Positions 52,701 through 59,541 of a stretch of DNA of 59,541 bases are shown here, in pieces. Numbering within the stretch: position 1 is the first letter of the stretch; each line of letters starts with the position of its first letter. The DNA is from Clostridia bacterium (GTDB taxonomy: Bacteria > Bacillota > Clostridia > Christensenellales > Aristaeellaceae). The notes beneath the pieces were generated by a model. It was not told where the DNA came from. It searched no databases and was given only the letters and a program-made list of their open reading frames with translations. The position numbers were made by a program, and so were the translations under genes. The stretch lies in NCBI GenBank assembly GCA_030526225.1, contig JAUNDF010000003.1, positions 1-59,541 of the forward strand. The letters run 5' to 3'.

Positions 52701-55187
52701 TCAGTTTTCAGCGGTGATGGTCTGTGCAGCGATACGGCCGGATACGAAGATCTCAACGATAGCGTTGCCGCCCAGACGGTTGCCGCCGTGGATACCGCCG
52801 GTAACCTCACCGGCTGCGTACAGACCGGGGATGGCGTTGCCTTCGGTATTCAGCACATGACGCATGGTGTCGACCTTCAGGCCGCCCATGGTGTGGTGGG
52901 TAGAGGGAGCCATCAGACGGATGCGCAGGGATACGCCTTCCAGCTGATAGGTCTCGGGGATGTACTTGCCGTTCTCGTCAACCTCGCAGTTACCGATCAG
53001 GCGGCTTGCGTTGGTCTTCTTCACATCAGCGGGCTGTTCGCCGGCCATGATGGCAGCGTCATAGGCCTTGATGGTCTCGATAACGGTGTTGGCATCGGTA
53101 TCCAGGCCGATGGTAGCGAAGACATCAGCCAGGCCCTCGATGGTGTTGATGTACTGACGATGGTATACATCACCGGCATCATACAGGCTGTAGGGGCCGG
53201 GGATGCGCTGTTCTTCGTTGGCGATTTCAATGAACACGCCCTTAGCGCCGTCCATTTCGATGCCGTTGCGGAACTCAGCCAGGGACAGAACGTCACGCTC
53301 GGAGGTTTCGTCAACAAAGCGCTTGCCGGTTACGGGGGAGATGTACACAGCGTAGTTGCCTGCGCCGAAGGCCAGCTGACCGTTGTCAATCCAGCTGATG
53401 GGCATCATCTGGGTGAAGTTCATGCCGGTCACGTCAGCACCGACAGCCTGAGCCATGGTGATGCCGTCGCCCTGCAGAGAGGAACGGTTGGTGGTCTTGG
53501 TGGTAGCAGATACGTATTCGGGAGACCAGTACTCGTTGTAATCGCAAACCATCTGGATGTTGGCTGCATAGCCGCCGGTAGCCAGCACAACGCCCTTGGT
53601 GGCCATAGCGGTTACGGGGGTGCCGTCGAACTTGGTGGCCTTTACGCCAACCACGCGGTCGCCATCCACAATCAGGGATTCGGCGGTGGTGCGGGTCATC
53701 ACAGCGTTCTGCTCAGCGGTGGGGGAGGCAACGGTCAGGGTGTTCAGGGGAGCCTGGAAGTAGGTGCCCCAACGGCCGGGATAATCAACGCCGTCGATGG
53801 TAGCGCCGATGTACTCGTTTTCTCTGTACCACAGAGCGCCGATCAGGGTGGGCTGGGTGTCTTCCACGAAGGTGGAGCCCTGAGCTTCCAGCCACTGCTT
53901 CAGGAACTGGCCTTCCTGGATGAACTGGCTGGCCAGATCGAAGTCGGGATATACCCATGCAGACATATCAGCGGTGGGACGCAGACCGCCGTAATAGGTC
54001 TGGAAGATGTGCAGGTTTACGGTGGAGAACAGGGTCAGCTTGCCGGCGCCTTCGGCAACCTTGGGCTCGGCCCAATCCAGGTAAGCCTGGATTTCAGACT
54101 TCAGAGCCTGCAGGGTGGGCAGATACTCGGCATGTACGCCATGCTTGGCCTGCTCAACGGTATCACCGGCAACAAACTCGTTGGTCTTGTAGAATTCTTC
54201 GTCGAAGGCTTCCTCGTTCCAGTTCAGGATGGTCTTCAGCTCATCCAGGGTGTTGATGGAAACGGTAACCTTGTTGTAGGTGTTGCCGTCAAAGCCAACG
54301 CCGGTGGTGGCATCGGGATCGGCAGGATCCCATACCAGGTAGGGCATTACGCTCTGATACTGACCGCCGGAAACAACGGTGTTGCCGCCGATTTCAGCGT
54401 TCTTTTCAATCACCAGAACGGTGTTGCCGTCCTGTGCAGCCTGAGCGGCAGCAGCCATACCGGCACCGCCGGCACCGACAACAACCACGTCGTAGGTCAC
54501 TTCGATGGGCTCACCGGCTTCAGCCTTGTAGCTGTTGGCCATGAAAGCATCCATGTTGGTGCAGCCTGCGGCTTCGGCAGCGGCAGTTACAGCTTCACGC
54601 AGACCCTTGCTGGTGAAGGTGGCGCCGGAAACGCCGTCCACATTGGTGCCGTTGGCGGTCACCATGTCAGCAATCATGATATCGAAGGCGGGGGTGCCGA
54701 CCTTGTCGGTTTCATGATGGGCAACAACCTCAATGCCGGTCAGGGCATCATTGGTGAAGGTGGCGCTCACTTCGATGGCGCCGCCGTAGCCATTGCCAAC
54801 ACCGGTGTAGGTACCGGCGGTGAAGGCCAGCTCGGCAGCCTCGCCGGCTTCGCCCTTGGCAGCAGCCAGAGCCTTGGCGGTGGCTTCCTTCACAGCGTTG
54901 GTGGTGACGGTAGCACCGGCCACACCATCGATTTCAGCGCCGTTGGCCTTTACCTGTTCAGCCAGGGGCTCCAGGGCGGCAGCGCCGATGCCGGGGGTCT
55001 CATCGTTGCCGGTGATTTCCACAGCAGTCACATTTTCTTCATCCACAGTTACCTTAACGGTCACCAGACCGCCAAAGCCCTGGGCGCTTGCTTCATATTC
55101 GCCGGGGGTGAAGGTTGCTGCGTTGCCCACAGAAACCATACCCATGGCGAGCATGATGACAAGCATGATGGAAACAAACTTTTTCAT
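52701..55187 (-). CDS. Secreted flavoprotein reductase with two FMN-binding domains (fumarate/urocanate reductase type)
   Basis: An 828-residue protein. The Sec signal peptide (about residues 1-23) ends near GNA-AT. Two FMN_bind domains follow: the first ends in GVAGATVTTNAV near residue 90, the second in GVSGATFTSKGL near residue 190; the threonine in each SGAT-type motif is where ApbE attaches FMN covalently. The FAD domain starts with VVVVGAGGAGMAAAAQAAQD near residue 230, and the C-terminus has HHTMGGLKVD and GEVTGGIHGGNRLGG. Such extracellular reductases take electrons from the membrane to fumarate, urocanate or similar acceptors. The acceptor here is unknown. Strong promoter at 55236; the stop is TGA. 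Confidence 0.92.
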   Translation of the reverse strand: MKKFVSIMLVIMLAMGMVSVGNAATFTPGEYEASAQGFGGLVTVKVTVDEENVTAVEITGNDETPGIGAAALEPLAEQVKANGAEIDGVAGATVTTNAVKEATAKALAAAKGEAGEAAELAFTAGTYTGVGNGYGGAIEVSATFTNDALTGIEVVAHHETDKVGTPAFDIMIADMVTANGTNVDGVSGATFTSKGLREAVTAAAEAAGCTNMDAFMANSYKAEAGEPIEVTYDVVVVGAGGAGMAAAAQAAQDGNTVLVIEKNAEIGGNTVVSGGQYQSVMPYLVWDPADPDATTGVGFDGNTYNKVTVSINTLDELKTILNWNEEAFDEEFYKTNEFVAGDTVEQAKHGVHAEYLPTLQALKSEIQAYLDWAEPKVAEGAGKLTLFSTVNLHIFQTYYGGLRPTADMSAWVYPDFDLASQFIQEGQFLKQWLEAQGSTFVEDTQPTLIGALWYRENEYIGATIDGVDYPGRWGTYFQAPLNTLTVASPTAEQNAVMTRTTAESLIVDGDRVVGVKATKFDGTPVTAMATKGVVLATGGYAANIQMVCDYNEYWSPEYVSATTKTTNRSSLQGDGITMAQAVGADVTGMNFTQMMPISWIDNGQLAFGAGNYAVYISPVTGKRFVDETSERDVLSLAEFRNGIEMDGAKGVFIEIANEEQRIPGPYSLYDAGDVYHRQYINTIEGLADVFATIGLDTDANTVIETIKAYDAAIMAGEQPADVKKTNASRLIGNCEVDENGKYIPETYQLEGVSLRIRLMAPSTHHTMGGLKVDTMRHVLNTEGNAIPGLYAAGEVTGGIHGGNRLGGNAIVEIFVSGRIAAQTITAEN

Positions 55188-55235
55188 GTTCTTTCCCTCC
55201 TAAATATTTCGTTCAAGAAACAGAACGCTTATTAT

Positions 55236-55264
55236 ATTCTATGATATTGTCTGATAAATGTCAA
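55236..55264 (-). promoter_or_regulatory. Strong sigma-A promoter of the flavoprotein reductase
   Basis: On the minus strand, a perfect TTGACA (55259-55264), 17 bases and TAGAAT (55236-55241), about 48 bases before the ATG. Confidence 0.8.
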
Positions 55265-55324
55265 TGATTCTGGGGAATAATGTTCATGAATTATCGTTAT
55301 GATTTGCGAATAAAAAAGTTTTGA

Positions 55325-55353
55325 TTATATAAAAAACTCCGCCATTGGCGGAG
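55325..55353 (-). terminator. Terminator after the PAS/HD-GYP/GGDEF gene
   Basis: Seven-base-pair stem CTCCGCC / GGCGGAG with a three-base loop and six T on the minus strand. Confidence 0.8.
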
Positions 55354-55365
55354 CAAAGTGGAAGC

Positions 55366-58300
55366 TTATGTTTTTTCGTGAATCATCAGCTGATGACCGC
55401 CTGCGCGCTTGGCCTGATACAGTGCCCTGTCAGCCTGTTCATAAAGCGCGGTGAAGGACACGCTGTCATCCATGCCAAGAGCAACACCCATGGATACAGA
55501 GGCGCCCTCCAAACCGGAAAGCTCCTGACTGACCTGCCTGAAAATCTGGTCGGCGCGCTGGAGCATGGTATCCGTTCCGGCTGCCTTGTCAAAGAACAGC
55601 ATGGCGGCAAATTCATCACCGCCCATGCGGCATGCCAGATCATCACTGCGCAGGGCGGCTTTGATGCTGCGGCTTACGCAAATCAGGTAACCGTCACCGG
55701 CATGGTGTCCTCTTGAATCGTTGTATTCCTTGAAATGGTCAAGGTCCATCATGATCATCATCGGGCAATATCCCTTGGACAGCAGCTTCTCTTCCACATC
55801 GCACTGGAATGCCTCGTGGGTCAGAAGACCGGTCAGGGAATCGCGGCGATACTTGTTCTCCCAGTGCGCAAGACGCGTTTCGGCGTCCTTTTCAGCCTGA
55901 AGATAGACATCCTGTACGGCGGCGGTGTCATTGGTGTTGACCACAATGATTTCCGAGCGCTCTTCCCGTGCGGCAGAATCATAGTACAGACGGCCGTAGC
56001 ACATGACAGGAACAATTTCCCCATCCTTGCGGCGAAGGCGATGCTCGAAGAAAGCGGTCTGTTTGGCATTGATGGATTCATCCAGCGCCACAAGGTAATC
56101 ATCCAAATCCTCAGCGGGGAGTAAATCAAACTGGGAGAGAACGCCGGACTCGATATCCTGCTGCGTGTAACCAGTCAAATCGCTGAATCGCTCATCGGCA
56201 GCAATGATGCGGTTATCACCGCCCAGCTGATAGGCAGAGTAATTCACCATATGAATATGACTCTCACTGCGGGGTGCGGTGTTCTTCAGCTGGCGCATAT
56301 TGTCCGTATCCGCATCTTCGTTTGAGATAAATGCGGCATCCTTACCGGCTGCCTCTTCAGTCGGATTGGTCTCCTCCAGCATGCGCAGGAATTCAGCGGT
56401 GACAGCGGGGTCAAATTGTGAACCTGCACATTTGCGAAGCTCCTCCCGTGCCGCCTTCTCGGAAATGTGCGCGCGGTACACACGGTCGTTGGTCATGGCA
56501 TCGTAGGCATCCACCACCGCAATGATGCGGGAAAGCAGGGGAATGCATTCCTTGCTCAGACCATCGGGATAACCCTTGCCGTCCCAGCGCTCGTGATGAT
56601 GCAGAATCATATCTGCGATACCGTTCAGCCCTTCGGAAGACATGGCAATCTGATAGCCCTTGTACACATGGGTCTGCAGTGTTTTCCATTCTGCATCGGT
56701 CAGTCTGCCGGGCTTGTTGAGGATTTCCAGCGGGATGCCGATTTTGCCGATGTCGTGCATGATGCACAGCAGCGACAGATTGCTCTGCTCCACATCGGAA
56801 AGCCCCAGCCGGGTGCCCAGGGCCATGCCCATCTGCTGGGTACGGCGGACGTGTTCCTCGGTGGTGCTGTCGCACTCCATCAGCGCACGGTTCAGCGAGT
56901 TCAGCACATCGGAATGCTTGGCGCGCCTGTCCAGCAGCTTTTTCGTGCGCAGACCCTTGATGGCGGAATTGATGGCATCCTGCACGGTGGAATTGCTGCT
57001 GTCGATGGGGCAAAGCGCACCCTGCATGTTTCCGTTGAATTCATCGGTGACAAGGTCCAGATATTTGCGGCATTCTTCTTCTGATTTGTGATAGCAGATG
57101 GCAATCAGCTGGGCATCATAGCCGCGGATAAACTGGGAGTCTGCAGGGAAGTGGGTTTTCATCAGGTAGGCAAGCTGCATGACCAGCAGGTCACCGGCGC
57201 TGCGCCCCTGTGTGCTGTTGATATCAGACAGGCCGTTGATGTCGGTGATGACCACCGTTCCCGTTTGCCGGGAGAGGGATTGATCGCGGTCGGCCATCTT
57301 CCGGAAGCTGTCCAGCATCTGGAAGCCCGTCAGCACATCCGTTTTCACCACGGATTCGGACAGCACAAACAAATAGCCGGTGATTTGCCCTTTATCATTC
57401 CGCTGGGGCTTGTAGTCACAGCGGATGGGGGAGTAGCCCTCTGCGCTTTTTTCATAATGCTGGAAGGACAGCTCCTGCGAATCTTGAATTGTTTCGGGCT
57501 TGATGGCCCAGTGCTGCAGCATTGTATCCAGCTCGAGACCTGTTTCAAGGGTTAATCCGTCAATCAGTACAGCTGCTCTGCTGTTCCATACGGTCAGCTG
57601 CTTTTGATAGTCAAACAGCAGAATGCCTTGGCTGATGTTGTTGAAAATCGAGCTGCGAAGGCCGTTCAGCATCCCGTGTCGCATGTAGCGGAAGCAAATA
57701 AGGAACAGCAGTAGCTCCACAAAGTAGTACATCCACAGGGAGACATCAAGATTATGGAAGGGATTGCTATCCGTAGGGACAAACAGAAAGACGCAGTTGG
57801 TCAGCAGCACCGCGGAGAGCCCCACAATGGTCAGCACATAAGGGCGTTTGTAACCGGCAGGTGCAATCACGATTTTTCTGGTAATGCAGTACAATGCACA
57901 GATGCACATGGCATAGCAGAAGGCCAGATGCAGGATAAACATGGGCTTAAAATCATAGCTGAAAAAAGCAATGTTGGCATCCTGCAAGGGAAGATAGGTG
58001 ACGGCAATTTCGAAAAAAGGGTTAAGCAGGAAAACGCAGATATCAAGGTAAAGACAAAAGCGGAACGCCTTGTTCAGCAGCATGTTCGCCGGGGTCTTGG
58101 GATGATGGGTAAACTCAGCTGCAAACTGCAGCATGAAATATGCTGTTGTGCTGATGGAGATAAAGTACAGGCTTGAACATACAGACATCCAGAAATAGTT
58201 CCGTATATTGATGCTTGCCAGATATGCGCAGGAAACACAGATGCCGGCTGTAATCATGGCGGTCAGCTGATAGCCCGTTTTCGTTTTTGTCTGATGAGCG

Positions 58301-58374
58301 GCAATACAAAGCCCCGTGCTGGCCAGCACCAGAGCCGTGGAAATCATGAGATAGATAACCGTACCAATCGGCAT
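55366..58374 (-). CDS. Multidomain cyclic-nucleotide signalling protein: 7TM sensor, degenerate GGDEF, HD-GYP, PAS, GGDEF
   Basis: A 1002-residue protein. About seven membrane helices cover residues 1-225. A PAS-like segment follows (QGILLFDYQKQLTVWNSRAA), then a degenerate GGDEF (TGFQMLDSFRKMADRD; signature replaced by IRGYDAQLIA). The HD-GYP phosphodiesterase has HDIGKIGIP (His540, Asp541) and HHERWDGKGYPDGL. A second PAS sits at about 690-810, and an intact GGDEF follows (MGGDEFAAMLFF, residues 918-922; DLDHFKEYNDSRGH). It may both make and break cyclic dinucleotides. ATG 58374 is chosen over GTG 58383, which lies too close to AAAGG. The stop is TAA. Confidence 0.9.
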   Translation of the reverse strand: MPIGTVIYLMISTALVLASTGLCIAAHQTKTKTGYQLTAMITAGICVSCAYLASINIRNYFWMSVCSSLYFISISTTAYFMLQFAAEFTHHPKTPANMLLNKAFRFCLYLDICVFLLNPFFEIAVTYLPLQDANIAFFSYDFKPMFILHLAFCYAMCICALYCITRKIVIAPAGYKRPYVLTIVGLSAVLLTNCVFLFVPTDSNPFHNLDVSLWMYYFVELLLFLICFRYMRHGMLNGLRSSIFNNISQGILLFDYQKQLTVWNSRAAVLIDGLTLETGLELDTMLQHWAIKPETIQDSQELSFQHYEKSAEGYSPIRCDYKPQRNDKGQITGYLFVLSESVVKTDVLTGFQMLDSFRKMADRDQSLSRQTGTVVITDINGLSDINSTQGRSAGDLLVMQLAYLMKTHFPADSQFIRGYDAQLIAICYHKSEEECRKYLDLVTDEFNGNMQGALCPIDSSNSTVQDAINSAIKGLRTKKLLDRRAKHSDVLNSLNRALMECDSTTEEHVRRTQQMGMALGTRLGLSDVEQSNLSLLCIMHDIGKIGIPLEILNKPGRLTDAEWKTLQTHVYKGYQIAMSSEGLNGIADMILHHHERWDGKGYPDGLSKECIPLLSRIIAVVDAYDAMTNDRVYRAHISEKAAREELRKCAGSQFDPAVTAEFLRMLEETNPTEEAAGKDAAFISNEDADTDNMRQLKNTAPRSESHIHMVNYSAYQLGGDNRIIAADERFSDLTGYTQQDIESGVLSQFDLLPAEDLDDYLVALDESINAKQTAFFEHRLRRKDGEIVPVMCYGRLYYDSAAREERSEIIVVNTNDTAAVQDVYLQAEKDAETRLAHWENKYRRDSLTGLLTHEAFQCDVEEKLLSKGYCPMMIMMDLDHFKEYNDSRGHHAGDGYLICVSRSIKAALRSDDLACRMGGDEFAAMLFFDKAAGTDTMLQRADQIFRQVSQELSGLEGASVSMGVALGMDDSVSFTALYEQADRALYQAKRAGGHQLMIHEKT

Positions 58375-58425
58375 ATCGATCACCTTTCTGCCTTGCAGGT
58401 TGGGGAAGTAACAAAGGGATACCTT

Positions 58426-58454
58426 ATAGTATCATGAAAGCAAAGCTGCGTCAA
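58426..58454 (-). promoter_or_regulatory. Sigma-A promoter of the PAS/HD-GYP/GGDEF gene
   Basis: On the minus strand, TTGACG (58449-58454), 17 bases and TACTAT (58426-58431), 51 bases before the start. Confidence 0.72.
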
Positions 58455-58530
58455 CATATTGCGGTTGCAAATGTGTGCAGAAATTTGCTGGAAAATGTTC
58501 CGAGCATGTAATAACAAACAATTCGAAAAC

Positions 58531-58559
58531 AAAAAAAGCTGATTCATAACGAATCAGCT
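58531..58559 (-). terminator. Terminator after tRNA-Val
   Basis: Nine-base-pair perfect stem AGCTGATTC / GAATCAGCT, five-base loop, then seven T on the minus strand. Confidence 0.85.
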
Positions 58560-58562
58560 AAA

Positions 58563-58639
58563 TGGTGGGGTTAAATGGGCTCGAACCATCGACCTTTACG
58601 ATGTCAACGTAACGCTCTAACCAACTGAGCTATAACCCC
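58563..58639 (-). tRNA. tRNA-Val, anticodon GAC
   Basis: The minus strand folds as a full cloverleaf of 77 bases with encoded CCA. The acceptor pairs GGGGTTA with TAACCCC, the D-stem is GCTC/GAGC, and the anticodon stem TTACG/CGTAA encloses TTGACAT. The anticodon is GAC (complement of 58603-58605), reading valine codons. The T-loop is TTCGAGC. A promoter and terminator flank it. It is not an amber suppressor. Confidence 0.95.
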
Positions 58640-58656
58640 ATTCGGTCAACGCAAAT

Positions 58657-58685
58657 AATATACCACAAAATCGAGATGATTGCAA
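58657..58685 (-). promoter_or_regulatory. Promoter of tRNA-Val
   Basis: On the minus strand, TTGCAA (58680-58685), 17 bases and TATATT (58657-58662), 17 bases before the tRNA 5' end. Confidence 0.75.
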
Positions 58686-58706
58686 TACCCTTTTTGAAAT
58701 AAATTC

Positions 58707-58737
58707 AAAAAATCTCCTCTGCCATGTGGCAGAGGAG
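58707..58737 (-). terminator. Terminator after the yerB-like gene
   Basis: Ten-base-pair perfect stem CTCCTCTGCC / GGCAGAGGAG, four-base loop, then a T-run on the minus strand. Confidence 0.85.
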
Positions 58738-58749
58738 ACAAAGTGCAGA

Positions 58750-59541
58750 TTATTCGTAGGAAACGGTCTTGCCCAGATCATTGTTGTAGGGGAACAAAAC
58801 AATCAGGGTACGGCCGCGCTGCAGAGGCATTTCGTTGCCGTCGGGACCGTAGAACACGGTACGGGAGCTGCCGTTTTCGCGCTTCCAGTAACCGGCGACA
58901 TGAACGCCGCCCATGAAGAAGTCGGCATTGCCCTCACCAACGGTTACGGTGGTGGGAGCATCAGCAACGGAGTAGGTGGTGGGAGTGAACTGGATGATAA
59001 CGTTGTTGAAGCTCATCAGTTCGCCGGAGTCACGGTCCTCATAGGGAACTTCCACGCCGTTGGGGTAAATCATGTAACGGAAGTAGGCGTTGCTGTCGAA
59101 GTCATACACCAGGTGAGAAGAATACTGAATGTACCAGTTGATGTAGATGTCCTCGGCGAAGTCGTTGCTTTCGGGCACATCATCGGTGAACAGGAAAGCA
59201 TGGTTCGGTACATTGTTGTCATCGGAAATCAGAGCAGCCATGGAGGCAACGTCAGCCCAAACGTTGTGGGGGGCCACGATGCCGGGGCGGCGGCCATAGT
59301 ACTGCTTCCAGGGGTGAGACTTGCTCTCGCTCACGGTACCGTCAAACAGCACGAAGATGTCGTTGGCATTCTTGCCGGTCTTGCGGCTCAGGCCGTTGGC
59401 GGCGAATACATCGTTGATGCTGGAGCCGGGGTAGGTCTGGCCACCGTAGAACAGGAAGCCTGCGTTCCATTCTTCACGCAGCCAGCAGTGGCCGACACGG
59501 GCGGAACGAACGGGACCGACACCCCAGGTGCTTACGCCGTC
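58750..59541 (-). CDS. DUF3048 (YerB-like) protein, C-terminal part (runs off the right edge)
   Basis: 263 residues are visible and the frame is open to the window edge, so the N-terminus is missing. The GTG at 59352 is an internal valine, not a start. Recognisable YerB/DUF3048 features are WGVGPVRSARVGH (the GP[IV]RSAR motif), APHNVWADVASM, MSFNNVIIQFTP and the tail GYWKRENGSSRTVFYGPDG with GNEMPL. YerB proteins are usually lipoproteins at the cell surface with unknown activity. The stop is TAA, followed by a terminator. Confidence 0.85.
   Translation of the reverse strand, partial: DGVSTWGVGPVRSARVGHCWLREEWNAGFLFYGGQTYPGSSINDVFAANGLSRKTGKNANDIFVLFDGTVSESKSHPWKQYYGRRPGIVAPHNVWADVASMAALISDDNNVPNHAFLFTDDVPESNDFAEDIYINWYIQYSSHLVYDFDSNAYFRYMIYPNGVEVPYEDRDSGELMSFNNVIIQFTPTTYSVADAPTTVTVGEGNADFFMGGVHVAGYWKRENGSSRTVFYGPDGNEMPLQRGRTLIVLFPYNNDLGKTVSYE

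Noticed and set aside
58563-58639. The single tRNA as the amber suppressor.
   Set aside because: Its anticodon loop TTGACAT gives GAC, which reads valine codons, not CUA.
58750-59352. A complete 200-residue gene starting at a GTG at 59352.
   Set aside because: The frame stays open to the window edge and the upstream residues contain the DUF3048 motif GPVRSAR, so the gene is truncated by the window.

Overview
The window is an ordinary stretch of chromosome from an anaerobic, fermentative Bacillota bacterium. The class is most likely Clostridia, perhaps a gut lineage near Christensenellales; that placement is inference. Supporting signs are the conserved blocks nadD-yqeK-rsfS and rplI-dnaB, the redox sensor Rex, two-subunit L-serine dehydratase, DUF1934, DUF3842, DUF4317, VanW and YerB-type proteins, and strong AGGAGG ribosome sites. 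Sigma-A promoters have almost invariant 17-base spacers. Base composition is moderately GC-rich. I saw no insertion sequence, prophage, CRISPR array or rRNA, and no gene-free stretch over 300 bases.

The outstanding signal is the use of TAG. Sixty genes have their 3' end in the window. After joining split frames, they end in TAA (37) or TGA (23), and none ends in TAG. Seven genes are interrupted by exactly one in-frame codon, and in every case it is TAG: nadD-yqeK (8323), a C_GCAxxG_C_C protein (14062), a glycosyltransferase (15448), a small hypothetical protein (16545), comEA (20967), an ArsR regulator (35331) and a BTAD regulator (48830-48832, minus). In five of them a recognisable domain or module continues across the codon. 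In the two ArsR and C_GCAxxG_C_C cases the position is normally Glu or Gln. No gene is broken by TAA, TGA or a frameshift. This points to UAG being read as an amino acid, by reassignment or efficient suppression, in this genome. The decoding tRNA is not in the window; the only tRNA present is tRNA-Val(GAC).

Layout. 1-5901 (minus): a cation/proton antiporter module of Mrp/Mbh type with a split MrpA and an MbhE-MbhF fusion, running off the left edge. 6110-8875: a short FNT-like channel, tadA, a NadD-YqeK fusion and rsfS. 9048-12965: a YybS-like membrane protein, rplI, dnaB and a YhaM-like nuclease. 13032-17257: lipoprotein, C_GCAxxG_C_C protein, MGDG-synthase-like glycosyltransferase, DUF1934, hypothetical and UlaG-like hydrolase. 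17330-25438: surface protein, cysE-cysS-comEA-dnaX, rex, VanW. 25499-31025 (minus): lepB, TPR protein, YprB-like exonuclease, YgjV-like protein, YprA-like helicase. 31203-35522: DUF4317, tldD, tldE and the ArsR regulator. 35576-37098 (minus): sdaAB-sdaAA. 37250-42430: ychF, an ATP-grasp protein, a secreted protein, DacF-like carboxypeptidase and nth.

42482-49603 (minus) is one nine-gene unit: the BTAD regulator, a transglutaminase-like protein, PilC/GspF, four small pilin-like membrane proteins, PilT and a membrane-anchored propeller protein. It has no PilB and no prepilin peptidase. 49789-52454 (minus) holds a ROK sugar kinase, DUF3842 and an NSS transporter. 52701-58374 (minus) holds a secreted double-FMN flavoprotein reductase and a large PAS/HD-GYP/GGDEF protein. 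The window ends with tRNA-Val and a partial YerB-like gene.
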